Assembly: GCA_027596075.1 (NCBI GenBank)
Contig: JADGJC010000120.1
Location: forward strand, 48,522 to 112,521
From: Rhizophlyctis rosea
Taxonomy: Eukaryota; Chytridiomycota; Chytridiomycetes; Rhizophlyctidales; Rhizophlyctidaceae
Length of the DNA stretch: 64,000 bases
Direction: 5' to 3'
Under the pieces are notes generated by a model. The model searched no databases. It was not told the DNA's origin and saw nothing but the letters and a program-made list of their open reading frames with translations. The number at the start of each line of letters is the position of its first letter. The first letter of the stretch is position 1. Positions 1 to 12,579 of this stretch are shown here, piece after piece. The translations under genes and the position numbers were made by a program.

Positions 1-1177
1 GGGGTCAGCTGGGTTGCCGAAGAAACGGGTGAAAATTGGTGAGGAATGGGCGGGGAGGCATGCGTGGGGTTTGCGGTTGTTGGAAGTGTTCTGGCACCAG
101 GCATCATCACGGCCGCGAGGATTGCTCGGCCAGGCGTATTGAGTCATCATTTGGGGATCGGTGGGCCAAGGGGCGGAAACGTTGCCGAGGGAGAAACAGT
201 CAGGGTATCCGTAAAATGTGTTGTCGGGCCCGTCCAGCAAGTTGAGTTCTTCGCAAGGGTTGTCATTGTGGAATGAGTCGGAATTGATGTTGAAACGTTG
301 GGCGAGGTCTGGCCGACTAAGATCATCTGGACCGTTGTCAAATTCCCAGAGCCGACCGTAACGATCAAAACTCATCGCGAGAGGATTGCGGAGCCCATCA
401 GCCCAAACCGCGCCGGTTGTCCAGTCGACTGGGGTGGTAAGGGTAGAATTGACATTGAAGCCGAAGCGACGAACGCGGGATCGGGAGGAGTCCGGGTCGA
501 CATTTTGGATACTAGGCATTCCGACGTAAAAGTTGTTATCGGGTCCGAACAGGAAATGACGAGTGGAATGTCCCTCTGTATAATAGCAATCAGCCACCTG
601 CCTTGTAAACAATTCGCTTATAAACAATGCATTGTGACTTACGTGGTGCGCCGCCTTGACCTCCTTCCTCCATATTCTGTAGCACAATTTGATACGACTT
701 TGGATCAATCTTCGCTCTATTTTTGCTATCATAGGCCCATCTGTAGCGATGGAAGTAAAGTCAGTCAAATCCACATTCGACTGGCAGCACTTTTCAGAAA
801 GGCAAATCCCAATTCAACTCTTACCTGTAAATCTTTGCATCCGAACTAGCATACAAATAACCATTCTTGATGTCCATACCATGCGTTAGCCTCAGACTTT
901 GACTGGACGCATCCAAGATGACTGTCTGCGAAAACTTTCCGCTCCCGTTCGGACTTTCCGTCAATGCAACGACTTGCTGATTTGTTCGGGCCATTACCAA
1001 GATATCGCCATTGCTGGGATCAAGTACTAGTGTTCGTACGCCGGGAAGGTTGGATGCGATGGTGGTAATGGTGGTTTCGTGTGTTGATGACCCACCCTGT
1101 TGGGCGTGGGAGGAGAAGACTAGAGCGAGGAGCAGGAACGCCGACTGTGTTATGGACTGTAATCTCATTTTTGACAA
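1..1177 (-). CDS. Secreted PQQ-dependent sugar dehydrogenase (AA12 / sorbosone dehydrogenase-like), 3' end cut off by window
   Basis: Probable extracellular quinoprotein that oxidises sugars using pyrroloquinoline quinone, of the CAZy AA12 / L-sorbosone dehydrogenase beta-propeller type. Exons read by me are 825-1177, 643-740 and 1-575, joined in frame by GT-AG introns. The product opens with a hydrophobic signal peptide (MRLQSITQ... to about SSHAQQ), then a propeller repeat (LPGVRTLVLDPSNGDILV). Family-typical motifs follow: GHSTRHFLFGPDNNFYVG, VWADGLRNPLAMSFD and RYGRLWEFDNGPDDL, and a cysteine-containing stretch NPCEELNLLDGPDNTFYGYP. About 340 residues are present; the C-terminal propeller blades lie outside the window. 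A start nine bases downstream (at 1168) gives a cleaner signal peptide. The secreted dehydrogenase class is well supported; the AA12 assignment and the substrate are inference. Confidence 0.8.
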
Positions 1178-2333
1178 ATTGGGGTGTAGGGGAATAAGGT
1201 GGGGCCACGCGAGGCAGCTGATGTCAGAGACGATGGGGTTGGAGTATAACTTGATGTTGGATGGGTTCGTTCAAGAGGTCACCCTTTCACCAGAGAAGTC
1301 TCGTGCAACCAGTTTATATGAAAATCGTGCCCGAGACAGCCGGTGTGGACAGTTACGTAGCCGATGAACGCGCGATGCAATACGTTACGGTGCTGTGTGC
1401 TCAGTCCTGCCGAAAGCAAATGTATCGAACCTGAGAAACTTGATAACACGACTGTTTATATCCGTAACCATACGAAGGAACAAAGGATTGAATGCCCCAT
1501 ATGCAAAAAACGATGATGACGGAGCCAGGCAGGACCCTTTTTTCTCCAACAGTGTACCGGTAAGGTTTCCGCTCCCCAATTGGTCAATGAGGCGGGACCC
1601 CATAAAAACTCAATCCTTCTACGAATCCACCTTATCATTCCACAATCAATCTTCACAAAGCCCAACGTCATTGTCACGGGGTGCCAAGAACTTGTTGCTG
1701 CTGTTTCTTTGGCCCGACGCGTCGGAAACTCTGTGCAAAGTTTTTAAAGTTGACTTCGGACCATGGGAATTACGCGCCCGTGTAACCTCCAACGACATCG
1801 ATACAAATGGTGCCGAGCCCCCTCGCGTGGCTCGCCTGGTGCTGTGCGACGGTCGTCCTCCGAACCCGCGTCATAGCATCTGTAACAAAGTCCAAAAACG
1901 CGCAGGCTCTGGGTCTTCGACTCCCGAAGACTTTCCGAAGTCTGGTTGGTAAATTGTTATGAACATCGTTTGCAATGCGGCCAAGTTGAGATGTTTAAAA
2001 AATGTCATCATGTCCGTGATGATGTTCGTTGTTGGCTTGTTGGCACGTCCACCTCCGTTGCCAGGTCCGTTACCCTCCGAGTAAGGTTTGAGTTTGTCGG
2101 CACCTCCATCCGCTGCTTTCACGGACCTCAACTGGACCTGCTATGTAACAATGACAAAGGTACAGGTTCACTCTGCTCTCATCAGAGCCAAAGCCCTCTC
2201 GCGAATGTCCAGCTTGGAAACTCAAAAACTCAACCATAAACAGGCTTTGCGGGCATCGTGCGCCGCAAGGATATTGGCATTGAACAGCACATAAACATGA
2301 CACACATCGAACATAGCTCACGCTTCATCAGCT
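1178..2333. other. Gap between the dehydrogenase and MSH4 genes; no recognised gene
   Basis: This holds the promoter of the minus-strand dehydrogenase and the downstream flank of MSH4. A minus-strand open frame at about 1871-2131 (ending ...RFWTLLQML) is preceded by an AG acceptor-like site near 2130 and could be an exon of a small unknown gene. I found no family motif and do not call it. Confidence 0.4.
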
Positions 2334-5300
2334 TCATTCATCTACCTCACTCGTTTCCGCAACCCCATTCAACGCGCGCAGTTCCTCCACGTGCTCCTTC
2401 TGCAATGACATCAGATACTTCCGTAATGCAGATTCGTCCAATGTGGACGAACGTTTGACTTGCAAAAGTCGATGGACCAGCTTGCAACAATGGATGCATG
2501 ATGAGACTTTGACGGTCTGTGTGCAATCGGTGCAGAGTAGCTACCTGCGTTTGAGCCCGAGAGACATCCCAAGCGTGCGCATTCTTGTTTGAACTCTCTC
2601 TCCGTTTCAAGATGTCCTCCAACTGGCATTTTGTCAATGGATGCAGTGCGAAATGATCACGCCTGAACATGGATTTAGTGCTCACCTTGATTGAGATTCT
2701 TTCCGCCATATTCAGTACATCATGTGGCAGCGCAGCCTTTTCAGCTAGTCGTAAGCCTAGATCAATGCTGTCAGTATCGAGTCTATCGACGCGATTGGCG
2801 TTACCAATCATCCTCTACCATAATGGTCTTCGTTGGATGCACCATCCCGAACGGTGTACAGGAATGTGATGGCTCCTCGGCTTCCATTAGTAGAGTCGGA
2901 AATCTATCGCATAGTCAGTTTTCACTCCTCTCGTGACTACAAGCACGCATCCTACCGATATTTCCAGGTGAAGGTTGACCACGTTTGTGTAGACTTCCAA
3001 AGCTTTCGGCAGTTCTTGGAAGTGTGTTACCAGAAAGACGAATGCCTAGAAACGAAAACCCTTTTGTCCAAAGATCCCAGAAGTATGAAAGACCTGTCAC
3101 CCACCTTGCTGCGAACAAATTCCTCGCAAATCGCAAGCGTGATGGCCAACCCGTCCGTGGTTGATGTTCCTGCCGATGGAAGCTCAGAGTGAAGGTCGCA
3201 ATCGTCGAATACGTCCAACACCTACCCCTGCCGAGTTCATCCACAATCACCAAACTTCGATCGGTAAGGTTTTGTAGGATGAATGCGGTCTCTCGCATTT
3301 CCAACATGAAGGAAGATGCATTTGCCTTTCGATAAGGGTTGGCAGATGCATGGTGGCAAAATGCGGGACTTCAAACACCCCATTCACCTCCAAACTATCA
3401 TCATTTCCAATGCGAGAGAACAATTGATCAACAATCCGTATGGATGCATACTCGGCGGGAACGAATGCCCCCATTTGTGCCAGAATCACGACAAGAGCGA
3501 TTTGTCGGAGGTATGTACTTTTTCCTGACTGCAAATCCCGTTAAAAATGATATCAGAGTACAATTTGAGAGCATGTACCCACTTACCATGTTTGGACCTG
3601 TGATCAATTGAACATTGGCAGTCTCGGACGCAAAAGTATCATTCGGAACAAAGTCGTGATTCGAAAGGGATTGCCGTATCGGATGTCGTCCGTTTTTGAT
3701 CGCCAACGTATCGGTGAACTCGGGTCGTACTATACCACATGTTGAGAACCATGGTTTGATAGGCATTTGCGTCCAAGCTTACCTGAATCAGTCAGTGTGC
3801 ATTGATGAGCAAATGACGACAGCATGTCCAGAATCGCAATGGATTCCGAGAGTTTGTAGAGCACGCCGACGTTGTCTCGTATGCCACCTATCAGTTCGCT
3901 GACAGTTCTGCACAAGTTGATCAATCGATGGCCGGGATAATATCGATGTTGCATGACTCACTTATCCGACATCAAATAGACTTCAGTGAGGGATTCTTGT
4001 ATGCGGTCGTTGTAACTTAGCTGCACGAGATGGTAGGTCGCATGTTTGAAAGCAAGCTGCAGCACACAGAGCCACATCTCACCAATTTTAAAGTCGTGAA
4101 GACGAACAATTTCCTCTTGCGAACCACATTGATAAACTCATCGGGAAGCTCCCTGTCGCCAAGTTGGTCGACATTGATGGTCAAATGAAAGTTTTGGACG
4201 GGATTGTAATTCAGCTTGACTGGTAATTCATGTTTGTCTGAAAATTGTGGTTAATGCGAGGTTTCATGGCCATCACTCTGTCCAGCGTCACCTCTGTAGC
4301 CGTTCACCAGCTCATACACGTCATTGGTAGTTTCCACATATGTTTGGCGCGCTACGCGCAGCCAGTGCTATTAGTACACATGGCCATGGTCTTGTGGAAA
4401 AGGTACGGGTCTTACCAACATCAAGCAGACCATTGAATCCGGCCTGTACATTAAGGTATCGTGTTGCGTTAGCATACACAGCGTTGACAGTGACGACTTT
4501 ACAAAGTACATGCCTTCACCGCATAACAGCGCTGATTTCGTAGACCCATTGCAGATTTCTGATACTGCACATCCTCATTGATCACTTCATCCAGACGGTT
4601 TTGCAGGACTTCCAGACGACGATCTGCGAGCACCTATGTCCATCGCGAAGAGGTGAGGTTACATCGGGCATACCAAAACAGATTGCTCACCTTGGATATG
4701 GCGTGCAGTAGGTCTGATTTCACACCACCCAACGCCATTCTCAACGGAGCTATCAACTTCAAGGTGTGCTTCAAGGATATAACGTTATTGAGGGAATGTT
4801 CTGCATTCCGGACACTTGGTTTGGTTGGTATTTGTATCATCTAGAAGAAAGTTGGTTGGCATGGCTCATAAAACACGCTTCAATAACCCGCTCACTGCAG
4901 TGATCAAAAAATCAACGTCGAGGAAGGTCTTCATGGCTGCAGACGTGTTTCTCACGTAAGTTTGAGAACCTGGGCGAAGGTGAACATCAACTGACCGGTG
5001 CGAACGCTGAAAAACCGCTCCTTCGGAATGGGTAAGTTTTGACCCAATGTAGGTTCGGCGACGACCCGACAACACCTCTGATTGTGTCAGCTCTGGGGAT
5101 CGTCTTCAATACATGTAGTGTTTGTCCATTAAGTTCGGCATGACCCACCTTCCACCGCATCCAATCGCGCATTTAGGGTTGGAATGTCTGCAATTGATGT
5201 TGTGATGTCTCTAACAGTACGGAACAACCGCGGCCAACGGCATACCACATAAGGGTTGCAAAATATTCATTCTGAGCAAGCGGGCTGATGTCCGGTTGGC

Positions 5301-6508
5301 AAGTTTGCTTCTTTTCGCAACGGCATGCATCACTTACCTCCCATGGCCGTCTGCGTCTTGTTCAGAATCCCAAACAGGGAATGCGTGCTCTTGGGGTTGA
5401 CCATGTTCACAACGAGTTCCAGGTTGCGCGCAGTGGCGGCATCTAGGTACGGCATTCGTTGAAGATAATGCCAATTTTGTAATGACGCTAAAATAACATA
5501 CCGATCATCATTGTGCCTTCGACAGCTTGATATTTGAACCGGATCGAATGATTAGTGAAGATCACGTTCTGCATGCTCTCAATGTATCTGAAGTGATCAC
5601 TGTCTCAGCATCATATCGGTATTTGTTCATAGTTGTGCAGCATACTTCAGTAGCGCTGCCGTGGCGGCCAAGCAGTAATATCTACAAATGGAGGTCATTG
5701 AAAGCAGTTTGTTTGTAAACAAATCGGACATCATACTTTGCCGAAAGACCAAGCAGCAAATTGCTTTCGTCATCGGAGAGTCCATAGTTCTTGATATAGC
5801 TCAGACCCATGCTGTCATTGAAATATTTACGAGCGATAGGCTTGATATCAATGTCCGACATGGCGTCTTCGATGATGCTGATCATTTTGGACTTGTTCGG
5901 CTCGACGGTGGTGATGGATGTAATAATCTGCCATGAATGGCGGTGAGAGGCGTGTGCACACATAAGTTTAGAACGGATGATGTGCAACCTCCATCGGGCT
6001 CAGAATGTTCAGTTTGTGTAGCGTTTTGACATATGTTTGGGAATCGGAAAACTGCAGCCGCGTTAGTGGTCAGTGGCTGTTCATCTATCTAGGCATGGAT
6101 TAGGACTCAAACCTGAGAAATGATACATTCGCTAGTCCTCAGGCTAATGGCAGCGATTCCGACCTCGCTCGCAACTCCTCTTCCTTCAATAATGGCCGCC
6201 ACAAAGTAGTCATTGGTGCCCCCTGAGCCTGTGCCATGCCCCGTTCTGGAAGACGAATGCGCCGTGCTGGGACGGGCAGCGCCATGTGCTTTGTTCGCTG
6301 ACACCGAGCTGAACTCAGAGGAAGACTCTGATATTGCCGAGCTGGTTGATGATGGGCGGCTTGACGGGTACGAGTTGTGCTGCTCTCGCGACATCAGACT
6401 GGACGTTTTGAAGCGTTTCCCACGGTTAGGCTTCGGAGACCATGAGCCAGGTCGATTGGAAGAGGCATTTCCAATACTCCTCAAAGTGCCAGAAAACATG
6501 GAGCTCAT
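2334..6508 (-). CDS. MSH4: MutS homolog 4, meiotic crossover protein
   Basis: MSH4 pairs with MSH5 to form a clamp that stabilises recombination intermediates and promotes meiotic crossovers; it does not repair mismatches. The gene has many short exons. The N-terminal 100 residues are Ser-rich and poorly conserved, followed by the MutS domain II start ([20 protein letters not shown]). Middle exons include [17 protein letters not shown] and an exon near 5640-5690 reading [13 protein letters not shown], close to animal MSH4. The ATPase has Walker A TGPNM...[12 protein letters not shown] (split by an intron near 3530), an [21 protein letters not shown] segment whose next exon gives [13 protein letters not shown], and Walker [12 protein letters not shown]. 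The C-terminus ([20 protein letters not shown], then [20 protein letters not shown]) matches MSH4 rather than other MutS paralogs. Stop TGA is at 2334-2336. Middle exon borders between about 3900 and 5600 were not all resolved. Confidence 0.9.
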
Positions 6509-6861
6509 CCTGATTAGCTGAATCTGATACCGTGGGAAAGTGAAGGAATCTTGTCGGTGAGAGATGGCGAGGTTGCAGGTTTGAAGTATTTCTCATGGGG
6601 GCACAGGCCAATTTTAATTTGCTGCGCCACATCTGGTGGTGGAGCGACGCGATTCATCCGCAATGATTCACAATATGTTTGCAACATTCAATTTGAATAC
6701 CCAAAGCATGCCAAAATGATATGACGCAGGAGATGCTATAAAATATGCTATAAGGAGGCCATAAATTTACGAATCTTCACCTGAAATCTCCAAGACGATC
6801 TAGGCTGTCTACCTGATTACTTAATACTATACGCCAACAGCCTCCCACTACTGTTCAAAAT
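6509..6861. other. Intergenic MSH4 promoter and downstream flank of LAG1
   Basis: A 353 bp AT-rich gap between two minus-strand genes. It should hold the MSH4 promoter and the 3' untranslated region of the ceramide synthase gene. I see no other element. Confidence 0.5.
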
Positions 6862-8316
6862 TCAATCTTCCTCGTTCCTTGTATCATCGCCAACTCCTTT
6901 ATCAACGATGGCCTTCTTCGCCATCTTCAGAATCTAAGGTGAATGTAATACAATCATGAGAAAACATCCCTGAACCGCCACGGCGCACAGATACGTACCA
7001 AAAAGGCCCAGTAAATGTGCAGGACCTCCAAGACCGACATCCCAAAGAGTGCAGAGGCCCTGATCCCAGGGTTGTTTTCAGGAATTGGAATGGATTTCCC
7101 ATCTCTTTCGACCCACGCATATTGACTGCAAAACACAGCATTCAGTCTTTTTCAGTGAATGGCAAACGAAAAACGGCACGCCATTCGGATTCTGCAACTC
7201 ACGGAATGCTGGCAATAACATAGATGGGGTAGATAATGTTTCGCGTGATGATGAACACTACCGCAAAGGCTGCGAACAGGATATCTGCCAACTTGGGGAT
7301 TTCACGTGAGGTGAGGCAGTGAGATCAACGTCAACACACGCTTCATACCATTTTCTGTCCGGAGTACAAACACATCTTCGCCAATTCCATGATGGGGTCT
7401 GAAGCATCATGCAACAGCAAGACCGCACAGCCGATCCGGTAGAATCCCCAAAGGTAACTGAAGTAGATCAATGCAAGTGTTACACCATGATGAACGATCA
7501 TCAGATTGAAATCCTTCTGGCGGGGCTCAAAGTAGAGGGCTAGCGAGCCATAGAAATAATTCCCGAAACCGATGCTGTAAAAGAGTTTCGAGCGGTACCT
7601 GCATATTACACGGCTGAGTATGGATGCAAAGTACCGAACGGAGGGCGCTGCCAATGACGACTTACGACATATTGTTCCGATGAGGCCACCCCTCGAAATA
7701 CTTTCTGGGATTCAAAAGCCAATCTTCCGCCATTATGATCCATAATCCCAACATCGTGCTCACGAGGTATGTGGTGAACTTCCAACCCGAAACAACAAAC
7801 TTCCCCCGATCTGACATATGCCCCAGCTTCTTCACGAAACCCTTCTTCCGTTTACCATTTGCCGCCACCCCGTTGACCCCGACCGTGTGTCCGTTGCCGT
7901 TTGCTTCTGCTGCCGGCTTTCTTCTTTTCAGATTATCAGCATTGGTTGGTTCTACTGCTGCGGTTTGTCCATTGGGTACAGTCTCCATAGCCGCAACAGT
8001 GGCAGAGGGTGGGCTATCAGGCACAAATACCCTCGACAGTGGCTAGGAAAGATGGTCAGTCTTCATTCCAACATGCATTTTTTCGGCCGCAAGCTGACAT
8101 GTGGCAATCCATGTCGAGCCGCACACATGTCTGCAAAACACTTACTCTTAGCACAAATCGGACAATGATCTGATGGGCAATTGCCCACATTGCCGTCCAA
8201 AAAAGTAAAGCATAGCCATCCTCGGGAAATCGGTAGTCGGAGTCGGTAGGATGAGGGTATATAAGCCAAGCAGGCTCCAGAACCAGATTGACCAAGTATT
8301 TTGCCACGGATGTCAT
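6862..8316 (-). CDS. LAG1: Ceramide synthase (LAG1/LAC1 type, TLC domain)
   Basis: Endoplasmic-reticulum acyl-CoA-dependent ceramide synthase joining a fatty acyl group to a sphingoid base. Exons are 8146-8316, 7666-8042, 7349-7598, about 7205-7291 and two more down to the stop at 6862-6864. The first exon is a membrane segment (ALLFWTAMWAIAHQIIVRFV). A hydrophilic Asn/Gly-rich loop follows, then VSGWKFTTYLVSTMLGLW. The Lag1 motif is intact: DFNLMIVHHGVTLALIYFSY followed by GFYRIGCAVLLLHDASDP, including the paired His needed for activity. Exon 4 encodes ITRNIIYPIYVIAS, exon 5 QYAWVERDG and a last membrane helix, and exon 6 a short Lys-rich tail (ILKMAKKAIVDKG). The tail lacks a classical KKXX ER signal at the very end. 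All exon joins keep frame. Confidence 0.92.
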
Positions 8317-10713
8317 ATTTGCCGTTTCTTACAACTGAAAGAAGAGTTAGGGGCACCGTCAGTACTCATATGGCGGCATGTGGAGGAGTCCAGTTGAATC
8401 CTTCTATGGTCTTCTACGAAAGCATCCCTCTAGAGCCTTCTACGACTGCATCCCTCTATGACCTTCTCCAGCCTGCCTCGGTGCAGCTTCTTGCAACCCT
8501 TGGCGGCCAACACCCTGAGATACTGCCCCCAGGTCCGCGTGTTCGAGAAGGAAATTCTCACGGCCCCACGAAACAGCGAGGGATGAAAGCTCAATGGCTG
8601 TCTCTGGGTGGTCCCTCACAGTTGCAAGTTCACATCTGTAGCTGTGGTGAAAGCATTTTCAATATGCCACGAGCGACACACCCGTTGGCCCACGGCCCAA
8701 AATCACAATCATCACCCAGATCGATCACGCTACATAAAGTCCTTCCTTAACAATACAAGAAGCGGAAGGCTCACCTCCTGTATGAGTCCGCCCCAATGAG
8801 CGTCAGGGTGGATGAAAAGTTGACGGCTTCAAAACGTCTTCCAACAAATCTGATCTTTCGAAACAAACGACGAAGGTTCTTGCGGCGTGGACGTTCACCG
8901 AAGCGGAGAGTGGCCGGCCGCAATGGTGCAACCCCACGCTCCCAGATTGCCACACCAGCCGAGCTTGGCTGCTTGGCTTTGTTCAGTCGCGGTCAGGCCA
9001 CACAGGACAGTAAACATCTGTGCCACCAAGTGGCTTGTACCGGTACTCGGGGTGCAGTGGGCACTTCACGCGAGGGTGCAGTTGCTTCAGCTTTTATTAA
9101 GTTTTATGACTTTCATACAAACCTACAAACTTCAACATACTGAACAATGTGTACCTCAACTCCACGCAAGCATTCTCAATCTGTTATTGGTGTGAAGATG
9201 TTATGGAAGAAATTGACACTTTGGACTCTCGCATCTTGGCAAGTGTGTGATCCAATTGCATTCCAAAATTCCATATATTTCAACTTCTATCTCCTGTTCA
9301 ACCTGATCAATGTCGCCTTTTGTGCTGTTTTTATACTCCCATCTAGCCGGCGAGAGAGATATGAAGGTTCCTATGGTCTCGAGTGTGTTTGTAACATTGG
9401 CACGTGAGCCTTCATCAACGTCTGTCTTCCATCTGAATCCCTACTATTCATATTAGACTCATAGATCTTAGAATATTTGAGACAGCGAGCTACCATTGAA
9501 GCATAAATATATGCTGCTCAAAACATAATACTTCTCAAAAGGGACGACAATCATCATATGGAATGGGCGATTCGAGCCGGTAATTTTTGTTGTATACAGG
9601 TTGACTTCGACATCTGCATTGCGGATCGGGTCTATTGCTCAAATTGTGTCCTTTTCCTTGAGCAGCGGTAAAGCAAACAATCCCAAAACGGTGACGAACC
9701 TTAAGATTTATATTGTTTTCGTCCAACATTGGACGGGAAAGCTTTGGCGTTGTTCGTGTCTGGAGTAATAGTGACTGGTCATTTATCACACAATAGTCGC
9801 CACAAAATTAGAGTCGATTTCAGTTCAAAGATGAATTCTTGATGATATTGTTGTTGTTTCAAAAGACCACTTTTGCCTTGTTGATTACGTCGCCTGAACA
9901 GTCGGAACTTTTCAACATCAATTCTCATAGCCAGCTTTCTCTGTTTTCTGTTTTTCCCAGTCGGGTCAACCGATGAGACTCAAGTTCGTTCAGCATGTTT
10001 ACATCGCACGTCAATCTGTTGTCAATGCCATAGAGTTTTTGATGGGAAACCAAACAACATACCCCAGAGTCACCATGCATGGCTTACAATCCGCTGATCT
10101 AAGCAATTGCTATGTAACAGCTCACGTGATGTTACCGGCCTCAGAACTCATGCGCTCTGTAACACCAGAAAATTTTGGCTCAACCAAAAGTGCCAACAGG
10201 GAAATGCGGCATTTTTCCTATTGGTGCGTTGTCTGTCCCAGCACAGTGCGAACCAATCGCCTTGCATTCCTACACGGAAACCCGGAGCCTGGAATTGAGA
10301 AGATCGCTATCAGAAAACACGAAGAAGGCCAACCGATGGGAGCACAGGACACCCAAAGCCATACTGGTGCATGATTTCACAGTCGTAACGTCAACTGTCA
10401 AGTTCCTTTTCGAGAGTGCACCAATTGTAACGAAGGGCTCCGAGCAAGGGGCACCAGCACCCACACATTCGGGTCTTACCAGACCTGCCCCATTGGTCCA
10501 CACGAGGGGCCACATCGCGTTGATAACCCCGCCCTACATCACTTTCATGTGGGTGCCTCGGAACGCGATTTGGCTGTCAAGGTGAGCATCGCTTCCTGCG
10601 TCCTCTCCTTGGTGGTCGTCCGCCTGTGATAAAAGTGCCTGCTCTCCAAGTCCGCACCAATTTTCCAGACTTCAAAGGTTGCTCCTCGCTGCGCTGAGAG
10701 CATCATTTTCATC
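8317..10713. other. 2.4 kb without a recognised gene
   Basis: No conserved domain was recognised on either strand. Open frames up to about 150 codons (plus strand 8301-8750, 8796-9143, 9973-10374) lack family motifs, overlap frames on the other strand and look like chance. The stretch holds a short 26 bp direct repeat (8415-8466) and AT-rich DNA around 9400-9960. The 3' part should hold the promoter of the ankyrin gene; a TATA-like gataaaa lies near 10627. Confidence 0.35.
8415..8466. repeat. 26 bp imperfect direct repeat, two copies
   Basis: Two adjacent 26-base units beginning CTTCTACGA and containing GCATCCCTCTA, differing at about five positions, with partial related units (CCTTCTATGG before, CCTTCTCC after). 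Read directly from the sequence. Confidence 0.6.
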
Positions 10714-11851
10714 ATGCCACATCCACTGTCTGTGTCAGATTACCTATCCGCTCGAAGGCGCTCAAACTCTGAACCTGCTGGTGCACCACCCGCAGAGACA
10801 AAAGACCGTTGGTCAAGGTCGTTGGGGTTCATGAAACCCACCGTCAGAAGGTCATCCGCATCGGACGCCTTGCCACAGGCTGCCGTTTCCCGGCAAGGGA
10901 AGACAGTCCGTCGCGGCACTAACGAAGCTAGCCGCCAACTAGGTCTTCATGCTGCTTGTTCCGGTATGTATTGCGCTTCATGTGATCTTGTTCCCAACTT
11001 GTGCATGGCTCATATTGTTACATGTTGCAGATGGTGATATTGGACTTGCCAAATATGCCTTGGATAATGGCCAGCCGGTTGATTCGACTGTGCAGGGCAT
11101 CCAAGCCATTCACTTTGCCGCAATGAACGGCGATGCAGGCGTCATCCGTCTTCTTATTTCATATGGAGCTGATCCTAACGCTCGACAAATCACAGCCATC
11201 TCCAACAGCAACAACACTGCTCCTCCTTCACCATCCCGCCCCCGTCCAAACCATCCATCACCCACATCATCCGCATCTTCCACTTCGTCACTACCATCTC
11301 GATCCACCACACCCACTCCTTCATCATCCGCATCATCACTAGGGTCACCTTCACCAACGGCAGAGACCTATCAACTCACAGGCGGCCCAACACCCCTCCA
11401 CTTTGCTGCCGCCAGCGGTCACGCAGCAGCCGTCAGAATGCTCTTGGACTGTGGGGCTGATCCATCACTCCGGGACGAATTTGGCTGTGCGCCAGCTGAT
11501 TTGGCCGCGGTTCGTGCTCACCGGGAAGTTGTTGAACTCCTCCTCACCCGCCAACGGTTGGTAGAAGAGCAACGGGAACAAGACCGTCGTCAATCGCAAA
11601 TGTCCACCTCATCCTCCGGCTCCTCCACCAGCTCCTCGTCTGCACCATGGACTCGCACACCCAGTTACCGTGGAAGCATGGACGTACCATCCAGATCCTC
11701 TATTTCCAGCGAGGACGGGTCGGGGAGGCGGTCATCTTTCATGGAGAAGCGGGCGGCTGCTGCCAGTCGGGTCAGGAACGCGAAGGGGTTTAGATTATCC
11801 ATTGATGGATGGGCGTCCGCTATTGGCGGGCTTGCACCAGCGGCCATCTGA
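10714..11851 (+). CDS. Small ankyrin-repeat protein
   Basis: Cytoplasmic or membrane-associated ankyrin protein of unknown role. Two exons, 10714-10963 and 11031-11851, joined across a 67 nt intron (GTATGTATTG to TTGCAG). The 83-residue N-terminus is basic and Ser-rich (DYLSARRRSNSEP). Ankyrin repeats follow: GDIGLAKYALDNGQPVD, IQAIHFAAMNGDAGVIRLLI and, after a roughly 60-residue Ser/Pro/Thr linker, GPTPLHFAAASGHAAAVRML and FGCAPADLAAVRAHREVVEL. A short Glu/Arg/Gln-rich helix (LVEEQREQDRRQ) and a Ser-rich tail end the protein. The low-complexity linker inside the repeat block is unusual. Such proteins usually bind other proteins; the partner cannot be read from sequence. Frame and splice support are good. 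Confidence 0.8.
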
Positions 11852-12579
11852 AGGGTTGGAGGGAATTGAGGGGAGCAGGATGGGGTTCGGGGGAAACCAC
11901 TATACCTATGATATACCACGGGGTGGGGTGAATTCTATGATACGCGGGAATGGGGTTTCTATAACGCAACAACAAGTTAGGGACACGAGTATGACGGGAT
12001 ATTGTATTCAAACATATTTCACCACCACCTTCGAACGGAACGGAACGGAAATACCTCATTGTAAAAAATTGGTTGATTGTAGAAAGGGCGGGGGGGTTGG
12101 GATGAGAAGGAAATTCTCTTTGTATATAGCTTGCCACTTTGTTACCATTTCTTCTTGAATGTTTCTTTGTGTTTTTGAGATCAAGGCTTCAAACCTGTCT
12201 CATTGAATATATCTGTATGATACTGCTCGACCTTTGGAACCATTGTATGTTGCATTCTGTGTTGCCTTTCTGGGAAAATGGGTGCAATGCGTCAAATTTG
12301 AACACTGCTCAAACAACAATCAAAAAAGGGTTCGACTTCCTCAACTTTCATGTGGCCCTCCGCCCCCGCCTCATGGCCCGGCCCCGGCTGGGCTAAATTC
12401 ACGTGTTCGGACTGAGCTTTCAAGAATCGAGTGATTCGAGTCCCGAGCACAAAGACCTCATCTTCTTCGCACCGTTGATCTTTCGCCTTTATCTCCCAAT
12501 CCCTGATACATTCCCCGCATCGCACGAAGTAAGACTGCATATCTGCATGAGTTGAGTGTTGATGAGCGGTCCCGACAAG
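11852..12579. other. Intergenic, ankyrin gene to MED4
   Basis: A 728 bp gap between two plus-strand genes. It should hold the 3' untranslated region of the ankyrin gene and the MED4 promoter. I see no further feature. Confidence 0.4.

Noticed and set aside
9973..10374. 133-codon plus-strand frame before the ankyrin gene
   Set aside because: No domain, overlaps other frames of similar length, and composition does not resemble neighbouring genes.
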